Shown here: in pieces, positions 59,301 through 64,000 of the stretch
Layout of the letters: every line of letters starts with the position of its first letter
How positions within the stretch are numbered: the stretch's first letter is position 1
NCBI RefSeq assembly: GCF_020966635.1
Contig: NZ_JAJKFQ010000001.1
Coordinates: forward strand, 620,001-684,000
Direction of reading: 5' to 3'
Origin: Stieleria sp. JC731
GTDB lineage: Bacteria > Planctomycetota > Planctomycetia > Pirellulales > Pirellulaceae
DNA: 64,000 bases
Translations under genes and position numbers: made by a program
The notes under the pieces: generated by a model
Database searches by the model: none
What the model was told of the DNA's origin: nothing
What the model saw: the letters and a program-made list of their open reading frames with translations, nothing else

Positions 59301-62300
59301 ACGGGTCAGTGACTTGGCAGACGAACAATTCAACGCGTGAGCTGAACGATGTGCTGCTGTACGCATTCGATTCCAGGGGCGGATTCACTTCGCAATCTTG
59401 GACGGTCAAGGTAAATGGTGGCAACGCGGCACCGGCGTTCGACTCACTACCCGACATTGTTCAGATGGATGAGGATGCGACGCTACGGATTTCGCTGACG
59501 ACAGTCGATCCAGAAAACGATCCGGTACGGGTCTGGGCTGATCGCCTGCCTGTTGGAGCATTCGTCGATCCTGATACAGAAACGCTTTGGTGGACACCAG
59601 GTCCGTCGGCTGCGGGAACCTACCGCGATGTCACGATCTACGGCAGTGATGGTGTCAACGTGACGGAGCGATCATTTGATCTCTTTGTTGCTGATACCGA
59701 TCGGCCGCCAACCATGGATGCGTTCAGTGAAATGATCGTTCAGCAAGGCGACCGGTGGACGTTGCGTATCGAAGCGGATGATCCAGACGGAGATTCACTG
59801 CGGTTTACAAGTGCTGCGCTTCCTGCAGGTGCAACGCTGGACGCAAAGGAAGGTTTATTGCGATGGGATGTAGCCTTTGATGTTGCGGGCAGTCTAACAA
59901 TCCCGATCACCGTTTCTGCAGGTGGGAAATCCATTACGCGATCGATCCCGGTTTCGATTATCAATGCCAATGCAGCGCCGATCTTTGATCCGATGCAAGA
60001 ATGGTTCATCGAAGAAGGCCAGTTGCTGCAGATCACTGCTTTTGCATCGGATCCAGATAATCCCGAATATCAGCTTCCGACTCGGCAAAGTGATGGAACG
60101 CTATCTCATTCGATACCGTCGCCGGTTGAGTACCAAGTCATCGGATTGCCTGATGGAGCGGCTTTTGATTCCGCTACGAGGACCTTCGACTGGACCCCCG
60201 GTTTCGACCAGGCCGGCGAGTATTCGTTAAAGTTCGTCGCAACCGATGATGGTGATGGGACAGGCAATCCAATCACGGTGATCACTGAATTCCCTGTGGT
60301 GGTGCGAGATGTTAATCGGACGCCTCGGATCACTCCGATCGATTCACTCGTTTTGGATCGCGGTTCGGTCATCGATGTTCCAATCGAGGTGATTGATGAA
60401 GATGGGCACCAAGTCTACATCGAGCTCGCCAATGGCCTATCCGGATTGCCCCTGCCTGATTTTGTCAGTTTTACCGACCATGGGAATGGAACCGGGCTGT
60501 TGCACTTTACACCAGACGTTGGTGATCGAGGTCACTACACGCTTTCGGTGATCGCAAAAGACGATGCCGGTGGAGGATACCAGGGCGAGATTCGAACCGG
60601 ACGTTACGACTTTGTGATTGAAGTCACTTCGGAAAATGATCCGCCGATTCTGGATCCCGTTTCGCCAATCGTCGTTGTTCCGGGGAATCTACTGCGATTG
60701 CCGATCAATGCTTTCGATCTTGATCAAGAGCCATTGACCTATTCCGTTGATGGGTTGCCGTCGCAAGCACGAATCGCACTTGGGGCACGATACGGAGAAG
60801 CGTTTCTGCATTGGGATCCAACAGCTCGCGATGTTGGCAGCTATGACGTGACGGTGACGGTGGAAGATTCAGGCAACGGGAATGACTCCGCAAGACTTCA
60901 AGCAACGCGTCAATTTTCGATCGATGTTCGCAGCAACAATGCGGCACCTGTACTGGACTTGGTCGCCAACGCTTTTGTCAATGAAGGAGAAGAGTTTGCG
61001 CTGCAGTTGAAGGCGAGTGACCCAGACGGTGATGCCGTTCACTATCACCTCGAAGGGCTTCCTGATGGTGCGAAACTTAACCCACAGTCGGGCTGGATCA
61101 CTTGGACTCCGACATTTGACCAAGCGGGGCTGTACGAGATTCAAGCGGTTGCAACAGACGGAACCGCAACTGATAACGCTACATTTCAGATCACCGTAGG
61201 GGATGTGAACCGAAAGCCGGTGTTGGTATCTCCGGCGTTTCAATACGGGCGTGAAAACGCTTGGCTGGAGTTCCGGATCTCAGGCGGTGATCTAGACGGA
61301 GGATCGCTCACTCTGTCGGCGCTCAACCTGCCTACCAATGCCGCGTTCGATCCCAGCAGCGGAGTCTTCCGCTGGAAGCCTACTTATGATCAAGCCGGTC
61401 AATACGAGCTTGGATTTAGCCTGACGGATGAAGCATTAGCTACCAGTACCGTTTATGTCCCGGTAGCAATTTCGAATACCAATCGGCCGCCCACAATCCA
61501 TCCTTCGCACCATCAGGTTTTGGTCGGAGAGTTGCTTGATATTCAGCTGTCAGGTTCGGATCTGGATACCGGCGATCTATTGACGTATTCCGCCTATGGA
61601 CTGCCGCATGGTGCTTCATTGAATGAGACGACGGGGCGTCTGCAATGGGTACCCAGCGCAGGGCAAGTCGGTCAATTCAACGTCGATATTCGGGTCAGTG
61701 ATGGGTTGGTTCAGTCGCGTTCAACCTTGGTGATCGAAAGTAATGCGACACCTACAAAGCCCAATGTTGAGATTGTCCTAACACCCAGTTTTCCGGTGAA
61801 TCCAGGGCAGATCGTCAACGTTCGAGTGATTGCGGATTCGGTGGCCTCGATCGAATCGGTGGCTCTGTCGCACGACGGAAACACTGTGATGCTTGATGCC
61901 GATGGTCAAGGAGTTCTCATTGCGGGTGAGCCCGGAAAGACGATCTTGTCCGCAATCGCGACCGATGTCGATGGATTTATCGGCCAGTCAACGAAACAGT
62001 TTCGGGTTCGTGATCTCCAAGATACCCAGCCACCGTCGGTATTGATCAGTGAAGTGGCCGCATCGGGAACTGGCCAGCTGGTTGAAATTGTCGCCTCAAT
62101 CGAAGATCAAAATCTCGACCGATGGGAATTGATCCTTCGGTCCGTTGAAACCGGTTTATCGGAGGTTGTTGCCAGTGGAGATACATCGCTATCCGATGAA
62201 AAGATCTACGAAATTGATCCGCAGTCAGTTGCCAATGGCTACTACCAGTTGGAATTGCAAGCACACGACATTGATGGACGCCGGGCAATTGATCGAAGTG

Positions 62301-64000
62301 TTGTCGAGATCAACAGCGAACAAAAATCCAATGGGTTCTCCCGAGTCGATGTCGATTTCGAAATTCAGGTAGGCGGCAAGAGCTTCACAGGTAGTCGTTT
62401 CTATGACTCACTTGAGAAGCGATGGCAGTCTAGTTTTTTGACCATCGGTCGTCCTGTGGTATTTCGTGCCGGAGAGGAAGTTCTGTCGGCAGAACGGTCC
62501 ACGGATCCCGGAATCATGTCGCCGCTGTCGGATGGAGATCGCGTTTACCTTTCGTTGCCGAATGGGCGGCGAGCGGGATTCACGTTTCGTCCCGTCAAAG
62601 TCCAGCCTTTCACGGCGGCGGATTCGCTGGTCTTCTATCAACCTCGATGGGTTGCCGATGACGGAGTGCACTATCAGTTAAATTCGATCGATCGACTCTT
62701 GGTGCGCGGCGGTACACGGTACTTCGATCAAGCGACTGGCTTGCCGTATGATCCAAGTAGCGAGTCGCTAGGACGAGAGTCATGGCATTTAACACATCCC
62801 GACGGGCACATCGACATTGCCGACGGATCGGGGGCCATTCTCCGTACCGAATGGCCTGACGGAACGGGTTGGAATGTCAGTGATAGCGGGTTCAGCTTTG
62901 ATGACGGGGCGTTTATCCAGTTGTCTCGCCGAGCCGATGGGCAGGTGTCATCGATTCGCTTTCCTGTTGGTTTGACACAATCGAGTCAATCCCCGATCGT
63001 CCATCTTTCCCGACAAGCGATCGATCTGTACTACCGCTATGACGAAGCCGATCGATTGATCGAAGTTAACACGATCGAGGTCGGTGCAAACATTGAAACT
63101 GCCAATCCTATTTATCGATATGGGTATGACAGATCCGGGGAGGCGTCCTTGGCTGTCGCAATTGGCAGTGGTGTCGGGCTGGCGTATCCGAGCGGCGAAG
63201 CTCTAACAGCTTACCTTGGCACACCGGCAGAATTTTCGGGATCACCGATCATGGGCAGTCTCGATCCTGGTGAAGCCGATCAGTACGCATGGACGATCGA
63301 TAACGAACAATTAAAGCAAACTCGTGATGGAATACTGTGGGTCCGAGCTGTTGTCGAACGCTATCGCAGCAACTTCATTGCCGCGACACCGACGATCGCG
63401 GGGCTCGCTCCCGTAACACGCAGTGTTGATGGCAACCGAACAATTGCTTTGTTTGCGATCGATCGTCCTGACCTCTATCGATTAGAAGTCCGTGGTGCTT
63501 CCCAAGCGGAATCCGGAACCTATCGCCTAAGCTTGGATGTTGTCGGAGACATCAATCGAGATGGCATTGTCAACGGAATCGACAGCGCCATGTTCAATGA
63601 TTTACTCGGGACGCAAGTTCATGAACGTGGTTTTGACCCCGTTGCGGATTTCGATGCGGATGGACAAGTATCTGCGAGCGACGCTCAGTTGTTAGCCGCA
63701 AATTACGGATTCGTTTCGGATCGGAGATCGGTTGAGTTTGTCAGCCCCTTCGGGATTCCAACTTCGGAGAACGTTCATGTTCCTGAACCTTCCATTGGTC
63801 AACCGCTATTCGTGGAAACGCCGGTTGATCCAACGACGGGAACCGGCGCCCCGATCATTCTGCCTACTTCTAGTACGGCAGTCACCGATGTAGCGAACAC
63901 TTCGGTCGCGACCTTGGCACCAACGAGCCAAGCCGCCTTCTCGATACGCAACGGAAACTTTGAAGCGTCAGGGCAATCATGGCATACAACCGGTGACGTG
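44345..64000 (+). CDS. giant modular extracellular protein, 3' end beyond the window
   Basis: An open frame of 6,552 codons, unbroken to the window edge. It starts MARKRIRLQRQSG; a basic N-terminus leads to SPFERLEDRHLLATLHWDG (about residues 40-58), the LEPR-XLL-like motif of planctomycete surface proteins. Order of modules: repetitive presumed beta-helix (about 52-1640); Ig-like domain (1664-1780); 13 CARDB-like repeats (1782-3508); PPC- and IPT/TIG-like segments (3509-3706); a unique region (3710-4290); Ig/FN3-like (4290-4380); propeller-like segment (4475-4706); Big_5-like domain (4708-4820); nine He_PIG/cadherin-like repeats (4936-5800); two Ig-like domains; RHS-like stretch (about 5992-6286); dockerin-like calcium loops (6402-6459). 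No classical signal peptide is seen. Probably an adhesin or polymer-capturing fibre (inference). Confidence 0.93.
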   Translation, partial: MARKRIRLQRQSGVAQLLREQKRLRLARLARKRFSARKLRSPFERLEDRHLLATLHWDGGGDGASWHDPLNWDSDQTPLVTDHVIVEDLATDLVVDVSSNIEVASINASEKLHVVGAQLKTSSLIVGELVLEDASLAASDSNTLTTQVQGRLTIEQSASDFMIVGQLQVDGDLFLASPVELVAEGSNASLLVNGDVNLENAELLARNGGVIAMPNVQKYAFNSSQNNETRSIIAEGANSRIDLSGLRSISGGSHYGSQLDFVASSGGQVDLSSVVSVFDPIDGNSEFRAINFRSEDVDSRIDLSSLESIVDRNSTGRSKFVASDEGSIEVPNLRQAQGTAFVLGNGIDISAVESLIDSHVTIDGVDLSLSELSVADRTEFEISAGAISLPLIRSLRDGAVSLTAGGNFSAPSLTEIDGADFSVSEGASLSLPGVTSYAHGASETSISRVWEADGFGSTIEFPNLVSITGATTYGGTQLINAVGGGEISMPALLQVIDPEEGNQNFRRMEILATGNGSQINVPALTSFVDLYADGSGQASAIDAAQGGVVYAPALTQLHGVRSIVNSPGDIQVAQLVRIENSDLTVDKQPSSFESLEWIEGTRLNLVQTDAELNLINAFERNRLVTDQGASIQIPNLKRINASGFEAYGGTVIAFPSIQEYRLDPDQANFQQAWIADGSGSTIDFSGLRWIEGGDLYNTRLSVQANGGGEVDLRSLRQVVDPIEGNTSFRNTSFDATGEGSTIRMDQLANVIDRDPNLATSLTESDGGSLFAPSLKTLVNANFMQGSAAPPALVQSGQSVITIDETMSMPVFAPSRQNGTVTWIGGEGDWSDPLMWSGGRIPGVNDDVLLPSGTVTITSGSQFARSIQGAGNLSIGGGALTLFGPSVFSGNLAISPDATLAVRGHQASLVVEGQQSIDGINLLVSDGAELRFKDVTSYAHGGASNVQRDWIVQGNGSRLVMDSLQQISGGENYNTQLNIKAIAGGSIELPNVTEIADSAIGNASLRAINLIATDLGSSISLPRLQRLLDTSVDPESPASYSALQALAGGRIELGALQQAVGIEVKFDSPSSLPLSTVQQLDNSRVEIDSVDLDLPNLVISTGTYFHAKHATIQVVNLESLVGGGLAVTANASIVATKLSSIDGTSLVARRGARIELPLVTSYAHASSSNSQARVFSAIGHGSQVSLPVLSVISGPTTYGSQLEILASNGGEIMLPSLESITDPGVGNSAFRGVQLVADQPGSRIAIPSLVSFIDLGETTISQQTTGSYSGLSVSRGAAIDAGVLATLAGVKVTRDHLSSIDLSTIEAISNGMIEVAGDDVLSLSALADASGSAIRLIGVEGQLPELTSIQGGELLIRNGAIVDAPKLSNIDSAGLSAAGGQTIRLPNVVSISHRSTASGQRMSLRAQGPGSRVELPNLISITGGTHYDSQIAVEALSGGVVDLSALESIVDPSAEGNLSFRRVDLLVEGVDSQIDLTALETFSDAFAGSLSGSDLFSTATSRFGGTLALGNNVSAIPMLSGVSVSVVKHGVIEGSFVLNDDSVLSGDGTVVGNIQLSGLVQPEPILTIDGDLELSPGSIVEFDISGTTPGTEHDRLDANHVQFGGVIRTVKANGYDPIPGDSFQVLTFDSKAGDAQYEGLDFGSQLLSAELGPRSLDFVAGFSSGPSVESFQVSDSGVDPDGPFLILVFSEAIQSSSLSTADLNLVGPGREAISIESLEEIGQSGDLFIVRPDRQNFVNGRYELTVGPEIEDLVGNWMNQDGDFFNGEPIEDQFTAEFQWSIPDLVLQGGTLATEQTDYRFGDSIGLQFGVHNDSTAVAGGSHWFDRVYLSSDPVLDDGDFQIGEIEQLSSVNTDAIYSRDVQVVLPLNESRPAGTYYLILSIDDGQQISELSESNHYLSSAIELSFPPLVDLSPVVVDGPQVAQPGQPTQWHWSVQNQGDLQTSTSWFDQVSLRSIDNPAEVYFVGHVFHTTIAIAPGETYQSMMTVDLPEIPDGQYQIELVTDWNDRIFEGPYEGNNRIVGGTVTIDHPDVAILDFDAPSSAQSGETISVQWDFRNQGSGAASSWHQKIYLSADGELSPDDRLVDELIINEPLLAGQSRHTVRMFNLPIDVHGQWNLLMVTDSEDDLGELAAGESNNLTRRAIDITQSPYADLQILQVEVPNLAIGDPAKTTVTWTVLNQGTGRGQTQEWIDSIIFSPNDVFGDSDDFAVASFGHYGGLDVRQHYTRSEPISLPANLSDRVYVFVQTDSLNHVFENGLESNNVGIAANVIDVMPTPHADLMVEQLTVPAAANSGELTEVTWTVRNVGPGITSRGDWYDQLTLATDPAGQDVVEGVVARIQHFGQLGAGGSYQRTAMLSIPHGLEGDYYIVVHTAKDNAPYEFIFDGNNRTISSAVSFVQPPPPDLVVTEIVAPSVVDEGNTIDLQWVVENQGFGRADASWFDRVYLQPAGDLDAPITEIARFEYADTLAAGAIYQRGEQIRIPRKLIGAFRLFVQSNVGELLFEDDAFENNRTSQPITINVQPRPDLQVESIEIPSRITAGASLAPSFVVVNQGSQATDSTQWVDRVYLSLDTLVDEADLLIGEYSNGAALAIGHRYSTNADSITIPPQYRGTVYVIVQTDASDQLDEWPGEENNVFYQPLVVERDRLADLAVSDVVHPAQVVAGSRVSVRYTVTNLGESPTLGSSWLENIWLTRDKNRPHPGQGDLVLKSVAHSGALQPNAGYENQVEITIPSVLESGIWYITPWVDPLGMIAEESLAVDENPDDPSNLDSNNLKASQVEVLGALPDLIVADLQTSSNLTAGDSASITWTVANVGLADAGPGGWVDRVYLSDDPDPKSVDAKTMMLAEVKRDRSLVKGASYTQTIDVTLSPSARGQYIVVVTDDDLPPQPQIDLGGFFGNLIPPEEQYFPVVEVFEDNNQFAIQAAVQPNDANLKVIAFDLPSGAESGEAYTFSYTVENVGTDPVWPGTQYWKDFLWLSTDSEFIRERSSYLGSTIHLQDQPLSPGERYTVTSTVDLPEGTSGDYSLWVHLNANNDKSPFLFPYLARRIDDQWYPADEGENDLWKNHFDHWAFEDPSDNLVFANLPIEYREADLVVTDFSVPGTVTSGQSVDVTYTITNQGQRATRVDRWTDRVFMSNDVSLDNLDLQLGTSPRLKSLAAGESYTNTIRVQIPDGIDGEFSLMVFADSAAQVDRSARPSDIGFQNIGIEFELPGSLAPWDLASNSDREAARGKVKEYQFEGNNIAVRTLDVSPGSLPDLQLIDVQAPTRVERAQDIDVSYTVYNDGGDTVAGQDEWVDLIYLSRDGLLDLTSDIYLGTVEHKGGLVAGGSYQTDVTLSLPAHLLGSYFVFVVTDPDRQSPEGDVFEGQFERNNAARSASPLLIELPPPGDLQVSMVTVPVASTTGDEVEILWTVTNASSEVIQGHWTDSAYLSDDATWDLQDSSVGVFEYDGKLDPGESYVATLRAEVPPLTSGSYRAIVRTDIRNQVYEDIFEANNTTASASTMQVSVPALTLGVPLVTSLGGASQKLFAVDVPPDQTLRVTATANDQSTYEVYVRSGVAPSIHAYDASSGGILSDPVTAVVPSTIAGTSYVLVSGFAKESDQSSVTLLAELLPLAVTDIRTDVGGDSKYVTTTIVGAQFHKDAIVKLVRPGFAEILPVSQNHVSATERIATFDFEGMPHGLYDVHVINPDGQTVVVPYRFQIARAIEPEVSIGIGGPRYVFAGDSGTYSVSLENLSNINAPYVFYSVGIPELGINKNVYQLPYTHFTSNLRGGPQGPLLEVPWAELDSAVNTDGHVTASGYLFDQAADRSAGFNFQVQTYPGLRELSDHAWEAFKSKLYEAVPEYAQQDLLADGPSALDQLSPGLSLVWEAFGAVPDLLTQPLIPFQFHVVASATAMTRDEFLQHSLSEANRIREGILADPNADASLVNLAGDRDMWDALYVAYLNESGRFRPSDVAPPTHRDQELASLMATLAGGVLSGPGGEQVILAGTFEDFFTKLRRWYGHDPSRLASLDDDLVQFDSDSLSFLGILRSPNPVAALPGYDDYDLAVSATTHFHAMRVYVPWVPFGNRGIGVPPEYQVNGITPNDDVAFFPLNLQGYYDQRGRSVGASSIMGPFTLETGGFVPVATALPFKVNFQNDPNAQRDSNEVRVVVPLDDNVDPQTFRLGEIKVGDVTIRMPSDRSLYQGEFDFSHTLGFNVRVSGGVDLKSNTATWLIQAIDPLTGEVRADPANGLLPPNDAQGHGSGFVSYSIEVSGGAETGDTLTASARVILDNMPADDAASLIYQVDSDPPASTLDVTPLNAGKNHLVRWNVTDGGNGSGFKHVTLYVAEDGGDFKIWKRQIPVSAGEEIFAGRAGHTYEFLALASDRAGNRESPPTGKQAADDGTRVFIGDLVQNGDVTGTSIPSPPSPVNTPSANPIFEIAERFVPSEASASKPASYQTVLQPFRAKQFVGGFQRTAVDSQSEGIGPMAIVETPQGDLIVSGGPGRNQLFLVSDQGGANDLVWSELQYPIFNLAFDSSGRLWATTGGGPLLELNPDNGTILAEHGDGLTMGLAIDPASNDLFVGSRFGVERFDPDLNRFTRFSRDQNLRVGSLAFDSEGKLYATRWPQRDALVSFNQLGRSQAFLTFDHPVDSIAFGKAASPLEGLLFITHNSGQLTMADVETRRTVTLAEGGTRGDVVMTTADGRVFVSGSSAVDVLSPVQTPQVIATNPAEQTVVALPIGMVSVTFSEDMLVGDGTSEHSVINPGNYAIVDASGQHQTIAEVQYHAPSKTAYVFASGFVPGHQTLYVGEGIHSEGGFALSGRHEVHFQTVSEFSGNVDIQLTGTRFDRSSQTLTYEVTITNKGDEDLLLPMSLEFASHGNTTTVAPAEPAIAIDHRRWVFDLADQVGSSARLQPGESTIAKTLRWFAPDQAIADLIPSFLATASANQRPVFDSVIVQQVQVGEEYRYQANATDPDGNDVVYMLHTAPQGMSVDPDNGSVTWQTNNSTRELNDVLLYAFDSRGGFTSQSWTVKVNGGNAAPAFDSLPDIVQMDEDATLRISLTTVDPENDPVRVWADRLPVGAFVDPDTETLWWTPGPSAAGTYRDVTIYGSDGVNVTERSFDLFVADTDRPPTMDAFSEMIVQQGDRWTLRIEADDPDGDSLRFTSAALPAGATLDAKEGLLRWDVAFDVAGSLTIPITVSAGGKSITRSIPVSIINANAAPIFDPMQEWFIEEGQLLQITAFASDPDNPEYQLPTRQSDGTLSHSIPSPVEYQVIGLPDGAAFDSATRTFDWTPGFDQAGEYSLKFVATDDGDGTGNPITVITEFPVVVRDVNRTPRITPIDSLVLDRGSVIDVPIEVIDEDGHQVYIELANGLSGLPLPDFVSFTDHGNGTGLLHFTPDVGDRGHYTLSVIAKDDAGGGYQGEIRTGRYDFVIEVTSENDPPILDPVSPIVVVPGNLLRLPINAFDLDQEPLTYSVDGLPSQARIALGARYGEAFLHWDPTARDVGSYDVTVTVEDSGNGNDSARLQATRQFSIDVRSNNAAPVLDLVANAFVNEGEEFALQLKASDPDGDAVHYHLEGLPDGAKLNPQSGWITWTPTFDQAGLYEIQAVATDGTATDNATFQITVGDVNRKPVLVSPAFQYGRENAWLEFRISGGDLDGGSLTLSALNLPTNAAFDPSSGVFRWKPTYDQAGQYELGFSLTDEALATSTVYVPVAISNTNRPPTIHPSHHQVLVGELLDIQLSGSDLDTGDLLTYSAYGLPHGASLNETTGRLQWVPSAGQVGQFNVDIRVSDGLVQSRSTLVIESNATPTKPNVEIVLTPSFPVNPGQIVNVRVIADSVASIESVALSHDGNTVMLDADGQGVLIAGEPGKTILSAIATDVDGFIGQSTKQFRVRDLQDTQPPSVLISEVAASGTGQLVEIVASIEDQNLDRWELILRSVETGLSEVVASGDTSLSDEKIYEIDPQSVANGYYQLELQAHDIDGRRAIDRSVVEINSEQKSNGFSRVDVDFEIQVGGKSFTGSRFYDSLEKRWQSSFLTIGRPVVFRAGEEVLSAERSTDPGIMSPLSDGDRVYLSLPNGRRAGFTFRPVKVQPFTAADSLVFYQPRWVADDGVHYQLNSIDRLLVRGGTRYFDQATGLPYDPSSESLGRESWHLTHPDGHIDIADGSGAILRTEWPDGTGWNVSDSGFSFDDGAFIQLSRRADGQVSSIRFPVGLTQSSQSPIVHLSRQAIDLYYRYDEADRLIEVNTIEVGANIETANPIYRYGYDRSGEASLAVAIGSGVGLAYPSGEALTAYLGTPAEFSGSPIMGSLDPGEADQYAWTIDNEQLKQTRDGILWVRAVVERYRSNFIAATPTIAGLAPVTRSVDGNRTIALFAIDRPDLYRLEVRGASQAESGTYRLSLDVVGDINRDGIVNGIDSAMFNDLLGTQVHERGFDPVADFDADGQVSASDAQLLAANYGFVSDRRSVEFVSPFGIPTSENVHVPEPSIGQPLFVETPVDPTTGTGAPIILPTSSTAVTDVANTSVATLAPTSQAAFSIRNGNFEASGQSWHTTGDV
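44990..48800 (+). repeat. six intragenic superrepeats of about 220 codons
   Basis: Within the giant gene a module of about 100 residues recurs at 44990, 45644, 46313, 47144, 47816 and 48503. Each opens with V(T/Q)xYAH- or similar, continues with GSxI(D/E)LPxLxSIxGGxxYG, then GGxxxLPxLxxIxDPxxGNxxFR and a second GSxIxLPxLxxF. Spacing is 218-230 codons except for the third interval (277), which holds the inserted WIGGEGDW module. Periodic 'xxLPxLxSI' strands suggest a right-handed beta-helix. Confidence 0.85.
46800..46940 (+). repeat. internal copy of the N-terminal cap module
   Basis: The segment VTWIGGEGDWSDPLMWSGG...PGVNDDVLLPSG repeats the pattern of the protein's own start at 44500-44620 (LHWDGGGDGASWHDPLNW...PLVTDHVIVED). 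Each copy precedes three superrepeats, so the helix region is two homologous halves. Confidence 0.75.
49688..54867 (+). repeat. array of 13 CARDB-like repeats
   Basis: Repeats begin near 49688, 50072, 50432, 50795, 51173, 51548, 51914, 52286, 52700, 53141, 53621, 54116 and 54512. Each opens with (P/A)DLxVxxxxxP, continues with G..... (V/I)xWxVxNxG, then W.D.(V/I)YLS.D, then L.aG.sYx....v.lP and G.Y.v.V.TD..... v.E..E.NN. Unit length is 120-165 codons. This is the CARDB (cell-adhesion-related domain in bacteria) pattern. Confidence 0.88.
57769..58460 (+). other. propeller-like (NHL/SMP-30-type) segment of the giant protein
   Basis: Repeated blades of about 40-45 residues: IVETPQGDLIVSGGPGRNQL, LAFDSSGRLWATTGGGPLLE, LAIDPASNDLFVGSRFGVER, LAFDSEGKLYATRWPQRDAL. 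These match the NHL/gluconolactonase-like propeller pattern. It stands between an Ig/FN3-like part and a Big_5-like domain. Only about five blades are visible. Confidence 0.6.
59150..61742 (+). repeat. nine He_PIG/cadherin-like repeats
   Basis: Units start near 59150, 59420, 59699, 59968, 60313, 60634, 60935, 61208 and 61481. Each opens with N..P.(F/I)... and a V.EG-like strand, then the A.DPDGD calcium-type motif, then (L/P).GA.(F/L)(D/N)...G...W.P....AG.Y......D. This is the putative Ig (He_PIG)/cadherin-like family. Asp-rich linkers suggest calcium-stiffened rods. Confidence 0.82.
62320..63200 (+). other. RHS-like segment of the giant protein
   Basis: This stretch contains YQPRWVADDGVHYQLNSIDR, WHLTHPDGHIDIADGSG, FIQLSRRADGQVSSIRFP, YYRYDEADRLIEV and YRYGYDRSGEASL. 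These resemble the YD-repeat pattern of RHS proteins ('Y.YD..GRL..v'). Only about three or four units are visible, and the typical RHS core signature is absent in the window. Confidence 0.5.
63548..63720 (+). other. dockerin-like pair of calcium-binding loops
   Basis: Two EF-hand-type loops: DINRDGIVNGIDSAMFNDLL and DFDADGQVSASDAQLLAANY, each with Asp/Asn at calcium-ligand positions, about 30 residues apart. This is the type I dockerin layout, common near the end of planctomycete surface proteins. No cohesin is seen in the window. Confidence 0.8.

Noticed and set aside
1-64000. Mobile elements, CRISPR arrays, rRNA and phage genes
   Set aside because: I looked for transposase-, integrase- and Cas-like products and regular short direct repeats and found none.

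Overview
The window looks like chromosomal DNA of a planctomycete, most likely of the Rhodopirellula/Pirellulaceae type. This rests on gene content, not on a marker gene. Pointers are a giant surface protein whose N-terminus carries the planctomycete 'FERLEDRHLLA' (LEPR-XLL-like) motif, a PEP-CTERM protein, a Trx7/PDZ protein, several PQQ-type beta-propellers, a Bat-type MoxR/DUF58/VWA operon, a NagB-PIG-L fusion and many starts without a Shine-Dalgarno site. I see no rRNA, IS element, integrase, phage gene or CRISPR array.

Layout. 0.3-8.7 kb holds a mixed set of short units: an exported unknown, a Usp-like protein with a small membrane protein, an exported Tyr/Arg/Val-rich protein, a Trm112-like protein, an M20 deacylase, a cyclic-nucleotide-binding protein, and a PQQ propeller translationally coupled to a ROK sugar kinase. 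8.9-13.4 kb carries a glucosamine-6-phosphate deaminase/PIG-L fusion, TrmK and a CE15-like esterase with a carbohydrate-binding tail. With the ROK kinase this suggests sugar and polysaccharide use. 13.4-24.1 kb is a seven-gene minus-strand operon: TonB-position protein, ExbB, ExbD, zinc-ribbon-ExbD, a membrane-anchored TPR/PQQ propeller, a family-5 solute-binding protein and an exported unknown. The last three genes overlap and appear translationally coupled. It looks like a proton-driven envelope machine. tRNA-Phe lies divergently upstream.

25-35 kb has an AGCS sodium:amino-acid symporter, an alkaline-phosphatase-superfamily phosphodiesterase and the four-gene MoxR-DUF58-VWA-VWA operon. 35-43.5 kb contains the Trx7/PDZ protein, a TPR lipoprotein, an exported unknown, a cold-shock-domain protein with an inserted basic loop, YqgE/AlgH, PdxH, a membrane-anchored protein, a PEP-CTERM protein and a small exported protein.

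44.3 kb to the window edge is one uninterrupted open frame of 6,552 codons with no stop. It encodes a gigantic modular extracellular protein. A repetitive presumed beta-helix, built from a duplicated unit of about 2.2 kb, is followed by 13 CARDB-like repeats, a mixed region, a propeller-like segment, nine Ig/cadherin-like (He_PIG-type) repeats, an RHS-like stretch and a dockerin-like pair of calcium loops. Together with the giant gene, the exported proteins, propellers and envelope operons suggest a cell that invests heavily in its surface and in polymer capture. The functional links between these units are inference.
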